Assembly (NCBI GenBank): GCA_025716815.1
Contig: JAIXMN010000007.1
Coordinates: 513,501 to 577,500, forward strand
Direction of reading: 5' to 3'
Length of the DNA: 64,000 nt
Origin: Dichotomocladium elegans
Taxonomy: Eukaryota; Mucoromycota; Mucoromycetes; Mucorales; Lichtheimiaceae
A program made the translations under genes and the position numbers. The notes beneath the pieces are model-generated. The model was given only the letters and a program-made list of their open reading frames with translations. It did not search any database and was not told the origin of the DNA. Position 1 is the first letter of the stretch. Every line of letters starts with the position of its first letter. This document shows positions 46,201 to 56,811 of the stretch, in pieces.

Positions 46201-47011
46201 CTTTCGATCTAGACGTAGTGTTGGGACGGACTGGACTATCCGCACCTTTTGTTTATGCACTTACTTGTGACGTCGCACATTTGATGGTTCTCAAACACTG
46301 TCAGCCCGCCTCGATAGCAAGTACCGTTCTGGCCTGTAGGGACGAGTTGATTGCATACCGAGTCCAACGTACAGACTGGCAACGGGGAATTTGAACAAGG
46401 CGTTATATATGTGCGTATGTATGTTTGGAGGACATTTCCGTCGAAACTCACCGTTGCAATTGATACCTTCCCACCCTTCGAAACAGTCGCAATGGTCTCC
46501 CTCTCTAGGTTCTCTATTTCTACCTTCGGAAAGGGCACCACATACTATATATATAAATTAGGACCGCGCGCACACACACGCGCAGGGATTAGCAGTGATA
46601 ATATATGAATGTTTGTGCAAGTGGAGCGGGTGGGCAGGCAAGCAGACAGGCAGGCGGGCGGAGGAGGAGAAGGGGGACGGGAGTCGGTGGCTTTGTTGCC
46701 CAAGAATCCCCTGATATTATCTGGCGGGTTCACGTACAGGGTTGTTTACAGTTATCACCGCCAAAGCCAGGCGGGCAAGTACATTTCCCCGTGTATTCAC
46801 TGCAATTCGCGAAATGGAGGCATTCAAAACCTGGCAGCATGCAGTTGAAGCATGGCGGACACTCGGGACATTCGCCGTTTCTGATACTGGCTGGGGACGC
46901 TGCCAGACCCGCACACCTAGCAGGGTCCAGTGAATAGCCGTTTATAGTGGCGAGCACTACGCTGTATCTAAGCCAGACCAATAAGACTAAGCCTACGAGC
47001 TGGCGTAGCAT
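42794..47011 (-). CDS. ABCG-subfamily ABC transporter, ADP1-like, with Cys-rich EGF-like ectodomain
   Basis: Multi-exon gene from ATG 47009-47011 ([20 protein letters not shown], signal peptide) to TAG 42794-42796. The N-terminal luminal part is cysteine-rich: [32 protein letters not shown] and [12 protein letters not shown] are EGF-like. A membrane segment ([20 protein letters not shown]) follows. Then comes a full nucleotide-binding domain with Walker [13 protein letters not shown], signature [15 protein letters not shown], Walker [15 protein letters not shown] and switch His in TIHQPRS. An acidic linker leads to a six-helix ABC2 domain ([86 protein letters not shown]). This reverse half-transporter layout with an EGF-like front is that of yeast Adp1. 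It must dimerise; the substrate is unknown. Confidence 0.9.
43219..43251. repeat. Compound (AT)n(GT)n microsatellite
   Basis: An alternating AT run followed by a GT run lies immediately inside the second-last intron of the ABC transporter gene, adjoining its GTATAC donor. It is a purine-pyrimidine alternating tract of a kind that can adopt left-handed DNA; no function is implied. Confidence 0.85.
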
Positions 47012-47818
47012 GATGATTTGGAGGTGGGGGGGGGGAAAGCAATATAAAAAAAATAGCCAGAAAGAAATCGACCTTATTATATATAAAAGCGAGTGAAAGA
47101 ATGCGACCGGTTAAAAGAAATGACAAGGCCGCATCAGGTTCATATATGATCGTGCGCTCATATATGAAAGAGCGAGACATGCTAGTGGCGAAAGGAAGGG
47201 AATGCTTGCGAGAGTGCATGATTGAAATGACGCAAGCAAGCAAAATGGGGGGTGGAAGGGGATCGAGAAAGCCGTTCTTTTTAGGGTTCCGCTCCTACGC
47301 AACAGAAAAACTTTTTTCTATGGAATCCATTGTAGAAAAAGATCTATGTATTTGAAAAACGCAACGGTGGAAACCATTTTCCAAGCACAAGTAGTCAGAT
47401 GTTAAAGAACAATAGACGTAAAGGGTATAGGCATGGTTAATAGGGTAAAAACAGCCAAATGAATGAATGCAAAAAAAATCTCTGCCTCGTTGCTGACCTC
47501 TAAAAATCCCTATTTTTTTGGCTGTCTTTTCTTTTTTTACAACCCCCCTTTCTAACTTGGATCTTCTCTTTTTTGTGTGTTTTAAATTTGTTTTCCTGGA
47601 AGAAGAATAACATTTATCCAGCAACTACCTTAGAGGCAATCATCATGGTAATAACTTTGGGTGCAGATGCAGATGAGCTACAGTATAACAAGCTCTAACC
47701 GCTTTATTGCTGTATGATTAAATAGCTGCAATCATCATCATTATCATCATCATCCACATCATCATCTACATCATCACCTTCAAAACAATTACAAGATCAT
47801 ACTCGTTTAAAACGAAAA
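47012..47818. other. Divergent intergenic region with (ATC)n repeat
   Basis: About 0.8 kb between the ABC transporter (-) and the histone deacetylase gene (+), expected to contain both promoters and the unresolved 5' exon of the latter. A degenerate ATC repeat occupies about 47730-47776. A C/G-rich tract (47026-47036) adjoins the transporter start. The 84-codon frame 47101-47355 (+) shows no family features and is not called. Confidence 0.4.
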
Positions 47819-50800
47819 TGGACAAGAAGAGCATCTTCAAATGGTTCCATCCGACAGCAACCTCCTCGCAGTGCCAAGGTGTCGTCTGCGCAAAATGGAG
47901 ACTGCGAACAGAAGGACCAGATCCCCAGACCCGCACGTAAGCGCCGGTGCACAAGGACATCTCAGAAGGAGGTCAATGGAAACGGTGAGGTCTTGAAACA
48001 AAGAAAGCAGACCGGCCGGCCTGCTCGTAAGTTTATCTGCAGATTTCTATCGTTCTATCTCTCTCCATCTTTAATTAGGCAGAGAGAGTGGACGCAACAA
48101 GAATGGGGGAGATGATTGACTCACATTGCATTTAGTCTCAAACCATGCTGATGATCTAAACCACAGTACACCACAACATCATCGATCGCTCAGAGCTGGT
48201 GATGCTGTGGAGGCGCTGAAATGGACGGAGGATTCGAAGGAGTGGTACTGCGCCCGTGTTGTGACCATCCTGGGAGACCCACCTGAAAAGAATCACGGAG
48301 ACAAAAAGAATGGGGGCGAGGAGTATCTGCTGTTTGTACACTATGAAGGGTTTGACGCTGATCACGCCGACTGGGTGGATGGGTCTTCGGTCCGGCCGCT
48401 ATCAGGCAGTCGTGACGCCTTACGGTATGGTCCGAAAGGCAAGGAAAGCGATGCTTCCTGGGCGGATTATCGGACTTTCTATTATTCCAAAGAAGCCGAC
48501 CTTTATGTAAAACATCACACTGGTCTCGTCCAGGATCTGCGAATGCTGTGGCACACCTGCCCTTGTCACTCCAGAAAGGCTATCCACCCAGAGCGACCGG
48601 ATAGGATCTGCTGTATTGTTCAGGCCCTCCATGCTGACCGGTAAGAGTAATGGCAACAGAATGGGTATCTTTCTCTCTCTTTGTGTGTGTATGTGTGCGT
48701 GTGCGTTTGGTTAGTCATATTGTTATGTTTTGTCGGTCTGATCTTTTTGAATCTATCCATTTCCAGCACCCTAAGATATTTCCAACGGATTCGTGCGCGC
48801 GAGGCCACCCTCGAAGAGCTGCTCCTCGTCCACAGACCATCGCACGTCCGCAACTACTGCGCGGTCAACCACGAAACAGTCGCTGATAACCTTATGACTG
48901 AGTCAAACGCACGTCGTACAACCATTCTTGCGCTGCTCAACGCTCCACCTCCACCAAGCTCTGAAAATACCACTCCATCGCCCTCCTGTCCCAATTCCCC
49001 CTCACCACCTCCACAACAGAAAGAATCCATCGTCCGACGCACCCACGGCGTCGAGGGCGGCGAGGTTGTCAAGGCCGACAAGAACCATATCAAACAGCAA
49101 CGCCGTAGGTTTTCGTCCGCAGCTGCTTCGGACGCTGTGCGCAATGGCGCTGTCCATATGATTACCCCTCCAGGTCTGATTTACGAAATGACATGCGGTG
49201 AGCTTGGCATAGGTAAAAACAGGGAAAAAAAAAAGAAGTGAATGCTGTCCAACCTTCCACTCACGGAAAGCGCTATGTTGGTTGTTGACAACATCGATTT
49301 TTCTAAACCAAAAAAATAAGCTGTTGATACACCATTCCATCCTCTATACACTTCTATCTCGGCTCGTATTGCCGCAGGTGCCTTGATGGAATTGACTGAT
49401 CAAGTTGTGCAGGGAAAGCTGCGCAACGGTTTTGCTCTGATTCGGCCACCTGGTAAGCATACTTATATCCCGTCAGCTCCTCCATCTTTCGCTCCTCCCC
49501 CTACCCCCCAGAAAAACAGAAATATTCGGTTCCCGTTCCAGTTTCCGGTGTGTGCTCATAGCAACTGATGACTAGGACATCATGCTGAAGATGATGGCGC
49601 AATGGGCTTTTGCTTCTTTAACAATGTTGCGGTCACCGTAGCTTCTACACTTGAGAAATACCCGACCAAGATAAAAAAGGTCCTCATTATCGACTGGTAT
49701 GTAACAAATCATTTCTCTGGCTCCGCCCCCATGTGCGATTGAAACCCGAAAAATTCACACATCCGTTTATTTATTAGGGATATACAGTAAGTTCAAAGAT
49801 TAACGATACAAAGCAACGTACTAACTCCTATTTAACCGACCACTACACCCTATTTCTCTTTTCTGGTTCATGCTTAGTCATGGCAATGGCACCCAGAAGA
49901 TCTTTTACGAAAGTCCAGAAGTTTTGTATATCTCACTTCATCGATGGGAAAACGGCCACTTTTACCCTTTTAGTGGATCACCAGACGAGTGTGGACGAGA
50001 TGAAGGTCTCGGGAAGAACGTCAATATTGCATTCAACACAGACGACGAAAAGCCGAGTAAGTTTTCTTGTTTGTGGTTGTTGTTTTTTGCACCTGATAAA
50101 ACGATTGATCTCCCATCATTTTCAAAGAGCCCATGGGCGACGTTGAGTTTATTGCGGCGTTTTATCATATTGTCCTACCTATCGCACGTCAATTCAATCC
50201 CGACATGGTAAATACGCCTAATAAGCAAATACCCCATTTTGCTGAGCAAGCAGTCGATCGAGTAGATTTTTGTATCAGCAGGTTTTGATGCAGCTGAAGG
50301 CCATCCGGCAAATGTAAGAATGAGGCAGGCTAGGTGGACAAGCGGGGATACTCATTGTAATTATTAGATTGGTGGCTACCAAGTGACACCGCGTGGATTC
50401 GCCATGTTGACAAAAATGACAAAAGAACTTGCTGAAGAGGTCTGTGATGGTCGCTTGGTTTTGAGCCTTGAAGGTAAACGGATATTTTGAGAATAAAACA
50501 AAGTTGATTCATATTCCCTGGTGGATAGGAGGATACGAACTTCAACCCCTGGCAACGAGCGTTGCTGCATGCGTCGCACAGCTGCTTTCGCCGGTCTTGG
50601 TCCCGGATGTTCAGATAAATTACAAAGGCTCACTCAACACCATTAAACCCAATCGAGGGGCAGCAATTTCTCTTAGGCGTGTTGCCGAGATCCAGCGTAC
50701 GTACTGGAAGCTGCCCGAAGAGCTTGTCGATCCCAACTATCGCTTTCTACTCCCTGCTGACTGGCGAGCCAAAGACAGCATCTCGACCCGACCGAAGCGA

Positions 50801-50842
50801 TCCGCCAAACCCGCCAATCCGTCCATCGTTGAAGGATACTAA
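47819..50842 (+). CDS. Class II histone deacetylase with N-terminal Tudor/chromo-barrel-like domain
   Basis: About ten exons; clear limits are 48136-48640, 48777-49212 and 49321-49452, ending TAA 50840-50842. The first recognisable exon ends at 48027 in a basic stretch. It has no in-frame ATG back to the stop at 47723, so the start lies on an unidentified upstream exon; the 5' limit given is arbitrary. About 48189-48402 encodes a barrel-like module: [40 protein letters not shown]. The deacetylase follows: [98 protein letters not shown] and LSLEGGYELQ. The active-site His pair, the zinc ligands (DWDIH, SAGFD) and the GGY tyrosine are intact, so it should be active on acetyl-lysine. A Pro/Ser-rich insert (about 48950-49130) splits the domain. 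Confidence 0.85.
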
Positions 50843-53800
50843 TAACGCTAGATTCACACTCATCACCTATCTTTCGTCGCCACTCTCTCCTCCCATTCTA
50901 TGCCCTCGTAACCATTCGTCATTTTATATATTCGATTTACGTATTTTAAATCAGAGCATGAATTACAGTAGAATTTCTTTATTGTGGTTAGCCAGCCAGT
51001 TGGCCAAGAGCGTCTATCAATATGGCATCGCTCGTGTTTTCGTCGCTATTTGATGTGTGCATGTTGCAACCGCCACATACACGTTCCTTTTTTCCTGAAC
51101 TATAGAAGCATGCGCATCTTGCCTAAAAGAGGCTTCTCAGCTGATTCTTCCATAGTCGTACATGAGCACGGTCTGTAACGGATACTGCAATTGTTTTGGC
51201 AGGGCATCTCCTCCAAGCACCCAATCCCCTCACGTTCACCTTCCTCCCCCCTAAAAAATGGACCTTAGAATTTTAACCGACCCTGCCTCGTTGTCTTATA
51301 CACACGCCTGGTTTTCTAAATTATTTACGTTCCATCGCATCTGTCGGAACACACCATTCATAAAAAGATATATGTATGCACCCATTCCACAGCATCGCCA
51401 CCAATTGAAAGAAGTATTCTTGATCTACAGACACAACTATAGCACCGCAAGCTTAGATACGATCGTATCGAAACAGAACGGCTTAACAAGGAGTCGACGT
51501 CTCTTGACGGCATTCAAGTGCGTTGAGACTCTATCCTTCTACAGCTGACTAATCTCGTCAATACCCCGTATCGTTTTACCAAGCCCGACAGACATGGGGT
51601 CACAAGAACGCGATAGATGACGTCCGCTGTATCTTTCTCTCTCTCTCTATTGGATGCTTCCTTGTCAAGCCGAAACATAGCTTGATTATCTTGCGAGCAA
51701 GCCATTTCCGCCGCCTCTCTCTTTCCCAGCAGTGTGAACGCGTTGTGAAATGCAACGAGGCAAAGTGGTAGTCCTAACAACTTGGTGGGGCCGCTTTGCC
51801 TAGTTTGCAGAGAAAACGTAACGTTTGCCGAAATATATGACATTTTTGATGCGGCGATTGTTCCTGGAGCTTTTCATGCTGAAAGATGCTTATAGTCCCA
51901 TTGGTCTTTGCTTTGCGGCCCATGCCTTATATAATGCATTTCTCGACCCCCATTGGGGGATACAGCCGTTATCTTTTCGGTGCTCAGAAGTTGGATTACT
52001 AAAAAGATGTGAATAAAACCCAGCAGACACATCCTTATTCATCATGGCCTCGCATTGCCATGATATTACGTTGTCGCATCTATTAGGTACGAATATGTTC
52101 ATATATGGAAAAGCAGAGTATCGTTTTACTTACCCCCATTGTTTATTGCCACCATGTGGTATTAATCTACGAGGTACGTACATGTGCCGCAGTGGGAAAA
52201 TGTCAACTGGAAGCGACATTATCGCATTTCCTCTACTTTTTGCTCTTGTTATGTCAAGAGGAGTAATATTCTAGTATTGGGATTAAGCGTAATAGAGCTT
52301 TGAACGATAATAATCATTCCATACGTAGAGAACATGAGAAGTGAGTCGCTGTGGAGAATCTGGTACTATAGTCAATGAATGCATTCTTTAAGTTATACCA
52401 CTTTTTCGTTTTTCACAACGAATATAAGCGAAAATAATTGTCATTAATGACGCATAATATATAAAACGAGCATCCTGTGAAACAGGTTTTGACTGTATAT
52501 ATTAATGCAGGTACCTTTGCTGTGTCAGGCCAATGTGGCCTATGTCTTGCCATCACAATGCATCTGCCGATGGACGCCCAAAAGCAAAGTCATTCCATTC
52601 AACGCTGTATAGGCTGAGTCTCTAGCCCCCCGATGCCCAACCGGATGCCACCGAGTTAGTTCTTTTCACGATGCTCCCTCGCGGGTTCTCAATCAACTGC
52701 CACTTTCGCGTTCCTCACATGCTGAGAGTACATCCAGGGGGGTGGGGAAGTGCTCTGCGGTATACTAATCTTGCTGATACCCCAGGCATTTCGCCTTACT
52801 TCTGAGACCGCGCTTTGTCTATCTCTCTTGTGTAAACTGAAATGCCGCAATAACTTCGGTATGGCATCACTCATATCCCAGCGAAAATCACAAGTGTGTG
52901 AGGTAAGGCAATTAGTGTTCGGAGCAAGAAAAGCATGTATTCTTTCGCACGAATCATGCAAAATTAACTTATCCATGCATGGCGGCTTCAAATCCTTCTA
53001 GATCGCAAAGTAAAAATGTAGACGAAATAACGCAATGCCGTGACTAGGATGTCTCTTACGGTAGAGACACATAACCGCATACAGATCAAGGCCGGCAAGA
53101 AAGGCAAAAGTAAAAGTGTCGCGATAGGAAGAATCCCGCTTTCCTTGTGGTTGAACGCTGCATCACAGTGGCCGCGAGGAGGATTGGTGGTCGCTTCGTG
53201 ATGACTGGATTTCGTAGCAAAAGAATGCATCCCCAACCACGCAATTCCTTCTAGGCTGTGCCTTCCCATCCGATTCTTTCCCCAATTCGCAACGATGCGT
53301 GCCCTTACCTGCTTTATCTGACTATCTGTATATATTCGCTTATGGATACATACAGCCATAAGCTCATAGCTCCTGCTGAAAGATACATGATCTGGATATT
53401 TGATATTGGGAACAAAGAGACGGAAGAAAGTGCACTTCCTCCGTCGACGTGATGGCTTATAGAGTCAGACATTGTAGGCTACTCTTTCTCCAATAACATG
53501 ATACAATCTATCTTTGTAATAGAAATAGCACGGTTGGGTGCTGCTGGCTTAAAACCGACTAATGCTAACCCAACCAGTGTCTTTATATTACTTTGGTCTC
53601 GATGAGGCCTGGACGGGAAATTGATCAAAAGAACCGCGATCGATGGAGGGTTTAATAACCAGACGGTCTGTGCTTCATAGGCAACGGATGTTTCCCCTTA
53701 AGAGCGCGATAATCTCCTTCAAAGTGGTGTCGGGAAGGAGAGGACCGATCAAAGTAGGTGATCTCGAAATCATTGTACCGCTTTCGTTCCTCCACATACT

Positions 53801-54183
53801 GTGTTCCCCTCCTCGGTTGAGCAACGGATCCGCAGAAATTTGGACCCAGTACTGCTGAAAATTCTCATGTTAAGAGCACCTCACTTTTTTTTTGCCTTTA
53901 TCAAACCACCGGATTTTCCGAGACGCAGATCCCGGGTTTGTAGAGTTGTTCATCCTCGTCTTTGACGAGGTTTCAGCATTTTTTTATGAATTGGCGTGGA
54001 AAGGTTCAGCAAGCGATTCGGTATCAGACATGGTACGAAGATGTGGACTTAGAGATGGAAATTAAGAGTGCAGGGTTTATTTCCACAGATCCCTCAGCTT
54101 GCATTCCTTATTGTATCTTCATTTTAGCAGATGAGATGCAAAAGAAGATGGTTAGGTATTTTTTTTTCACATATATCCCAAAT
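50843..54183. other. 3.3-kb gene-poor region
   Basis: This is the longest stretch in the window without a recognisable gene, lying between convergent HDAC (+) and coiled-coil (-) genes. Open frames reach about 120 codons (52988-53359 on minus, 51514-51843 on minus) but have no domain signature, no splice-linked partners and overlap frames on the other strand. A perfect 7-bp hairpin with a 3-base loop lies at about 53953-53969. No transposase, reverse transcriptase or RNA gene was recognised. Confidence 0.4.
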
Positions 54184-56228
54184 TCATAATCTTCTGTATT
54201 TACTGTCGGTGTCATCATCGTCGCTATCCTCCTCTCTGTGTCTTTTGCATATTACCAAATCGGACGACAATAGTCGGAAAAGTTCCCCATTTTCATCGAA
54301 CGGTCGCAATATGGCGCGCTCCCCTAGAACTTGGTCACCCGGAACTGCGTTTTCCTGTAGGTGCTGGGTCTGCTTTTTGATCAACGATAATTTAGCGGCG
54401 ACAAATTCTTGTCTCGCTTTTTCGGCTTCGTGTTGAATGTTTTTAATGAGTCCTTCAAGTTCTTCGATTCGTTTGGCCATTGGGTACTTGGTATAGGTGT
54501 TATCCGATCCAAGTTTGGCTTCCTCAATTTGGGACATGACCTATTACATATAAACGGAATTAAACGGCGATTTGACTCCCTTTTGTGCCATATCCATGCC
54601 TGCTTACTATCACTTGGTGGTCCAACAGATCGCGATGCATCTGTAACATTCTTTTGTCGTGTTCAAGAGCGTCCTTCTCAAGTTCTGTGGAATGCTTTGC
54701 TTTCAGCAACATGACTGCCTCGTTTCTGAGATCATCAACCTGGATAACATGATGAATAGACTGACAATCTTAAAATTCGCACTGCTTACGAGGTATGTAC
54801 CATGCTCATTAGATCGCCTTCGCTTGCTTCCTTCCTCTTGATTTCGGCTACAAGGTCGTTTGCCTGCCGTTCAGATGTATCCCTAGCCTCACGGTGATGC
54901 AAGAATTCGGATATAATTTGGCCGGCGGTACAGGATCTGCTTATGTTAGTTTTTTGGAGACAGAGTTTCCTAGAAGGTAGTGTAAATAGATGTACTACCA
55001 TTATAAACAAAAGCATGTACCACTCGAATGCCTGTTGTTTCAATTGTTCATTTTCTTGCTTGAGTTGATCATTTTCGTCGCGTACTCGCTTGGCTTTGAG
55101 GAGTTCACGCTCAATTCGGTGCTTTTCGTTGTCCAGCGATGCAAGAGTAGGGTATATTCGTTGATATTCAAATAAAGTCGACTTGAGCTTGTGATTACGG
55201 TTTTCGAGCTGTTGTATAATCTCGGCTTGTTCTATGACACGATCAAAAAGTGTTAAGTAATAATGTCAGGTTTGTTTCACCAATGATATACGAACGCTGG
55301 TCCTGCTCATCCAAACCCATGACAAAGTCTCGGTCAAACTCTGCCTGAGAGGCCATCACGTATTCCTCTTCCGCTTCTACCCATTCTTCTTCTTGCACTT
55401 TCTCGACAAAGAAACTTTCTTCGACTCTTGTGTTCTTCTTTATATACATATATGGGTGTTGTGCCATCATCAAATGGGTACTTGGATCTTACCAGTCTTT
55501 GCCCATACTCAGGTTTACACTCGGGCTCTTGTTGCTCCAGTGACTGTTGGTGTTTGATAACGGTGATTTCATCTTCCAATTCACGCAAATGGCGCTTGGC
55601 TATATAAAGCTCGCCGAATAGATCAAGCTCTTTGTCGGTCATTTTCTCCATAGTACCCTGAAGTCGATTCTGCAGCGCATCAGAGAAATGACTGCCATTA
55701 GTCCGCAGATAGTGCGATCTTGTTTTTCTACTCACTGTGGTGAAAGCGTACTCCTCTTTAGCCCTCTGCATTCTTGAGCTAGTATTCAGGAATTTTTGAT
55801 AGTTGCAAATCGCGCGATCCTCGGCATCCTGATTACATGTTTAAGGACATCATTCAGCCATCGCTCTGCCATGAAGGGAATCAAGTTTATGTGTTGCGTA
55901 CTCTTTTCTCGTCGATCAAGTTCTGAATCTGAACGTTGGATTCTTCCTTCTGGACCTCGATTTCTTGTGACAGTCGTCGCTTCTGTAAATCAGCAGCTTT
56001 GAATTCACTGTAAAGCGACCCAAGATTCTCAGCTGGTGTCTTTTTTATTTCTACTGTCGTATAGGAACAGTGATCAGAAAGCGAAATAGCAACAGAAGGG
56101 AGTATGCAGGTTTGGCACTCACTAGCTGCGAGTTCTTCATGAGTGGGAGTATCAATCTGGTTCAAAGGATTGTGCCATGAGACAAGCTCTTGGGCGAGGC
56201 GTCGGCCAAACTTTTGAATGCCTTCCAT
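54184..56228 (-). CDS. Long coiled-coil protein of unknown function
   Basis: About eight exons from ATG 56226-56228 (MEGIQKFGRRLAQELVSWHN) to TGA 54184-54186. Nearly the whole product is heptad-rich and charged: LGSLYSEFKAADLQKRRLSQ, QGTMEKMTDKELDLFGELYI, RVRDENDQLKQENEQLKQQA, LRNEAVMLLKAKHSTELEKD, PMAKRIEELEGLIKNIQHEA. It ends with a DENGELFRLL segment and an acidic/basic tail (HREEDSDDDDTDSKYRRL). A Glu-rich stretch (VEKVQEEEWVEAEEEYV) sits in the middle. No catalytic domain, zinc finger or membrane helix is visible. It may be a structural or scaffold protein of the cytoskeleton, kinetochore or spindle pole, but coiled coils give no safe family call. Frame continuity across many short introns makes the gene itself credible. 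Confidence 0.72.
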
Positions 56229-56571
56229 TGTTTTGCATATAAAAAGTGTGGAGGAGAGAACAAACTGGAAGGAAAATAGGTTCCAGTCTCGCGCGTGCGC
56301 GCTTTCTCTTTGGTTTCCTGGCGCACGCACCCACTGGCATAAGATTTAAGCTTTGCATAAATTCCCTTTCCGTCCGACACGGAGTGATCTACTTTTGCAG
56401 GAGAATTCGCTATGCTTGTTGCAGTTCCCCAATGGCTTCAGCTGCAACTACAGTCTATTCGCTCAGCACATCGATGGACATCATAATATGGAAAGGATCG
56501 TATTTGAATCCTGTTTATGTTTTCTGAATGGTGATGCAGCTGGGTTAGGTCACATGGACGCGAAATAGATG

Positions 56572-56811
56572 CTATACAACAGAGTATACATCCTCGTCAA
56601 TGAGCTTGCCCTTCGATTCAGGGAAGTCATACCCATCAGCGGCATGATCCTGTTGTCCAGTTGGTAAATCTGGAGTAAGCGCCGCACTAGGTTTTCTTAA
56701 GATACCTATCCTCTGGTCTTTTTCTTCTCTCCGTGTAAAAAGAGAATCTTTGCCTCTTAATTTCAGCACTGTCACGGATCGTGGCAGCCCAGTGAGGGGA
56801 ATGTTATCCAT
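56572..56811 (-). CDS. Small hypothetical protein (79 aa)
   Basis: A single-exon frame starts at ATG 56809-56811 (MDNIPLTGLPRSVTVLKLRG), is hydrophilic throughout and ends DEDVYSVV. It lies 343 bp upstream of the coiled-coil gene on the same strand. No family is recognised and there is no splice support. It could be a real small gene, a last exon or chance; nothing on the opposite strand competes with it. Confidence 0.35.
   Translation of the reverse strand: MDNIPLTGLPRSVTVLKLRGKDSLFTRREEKDQRIGILRKPSAALTPDLPTGQQDHAADGYDFPESKGKLIDEDVYSVV

Noticed and set aside
52988..53359. 123-codon frame on the minus strand with a hydrophobic C-terminal half
   Set aside because: No recognisable motif, and the hydrophobic stretch is short and irregular. 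In a 3.3-kb non-coding stretch a frame of this size can arise by chance.
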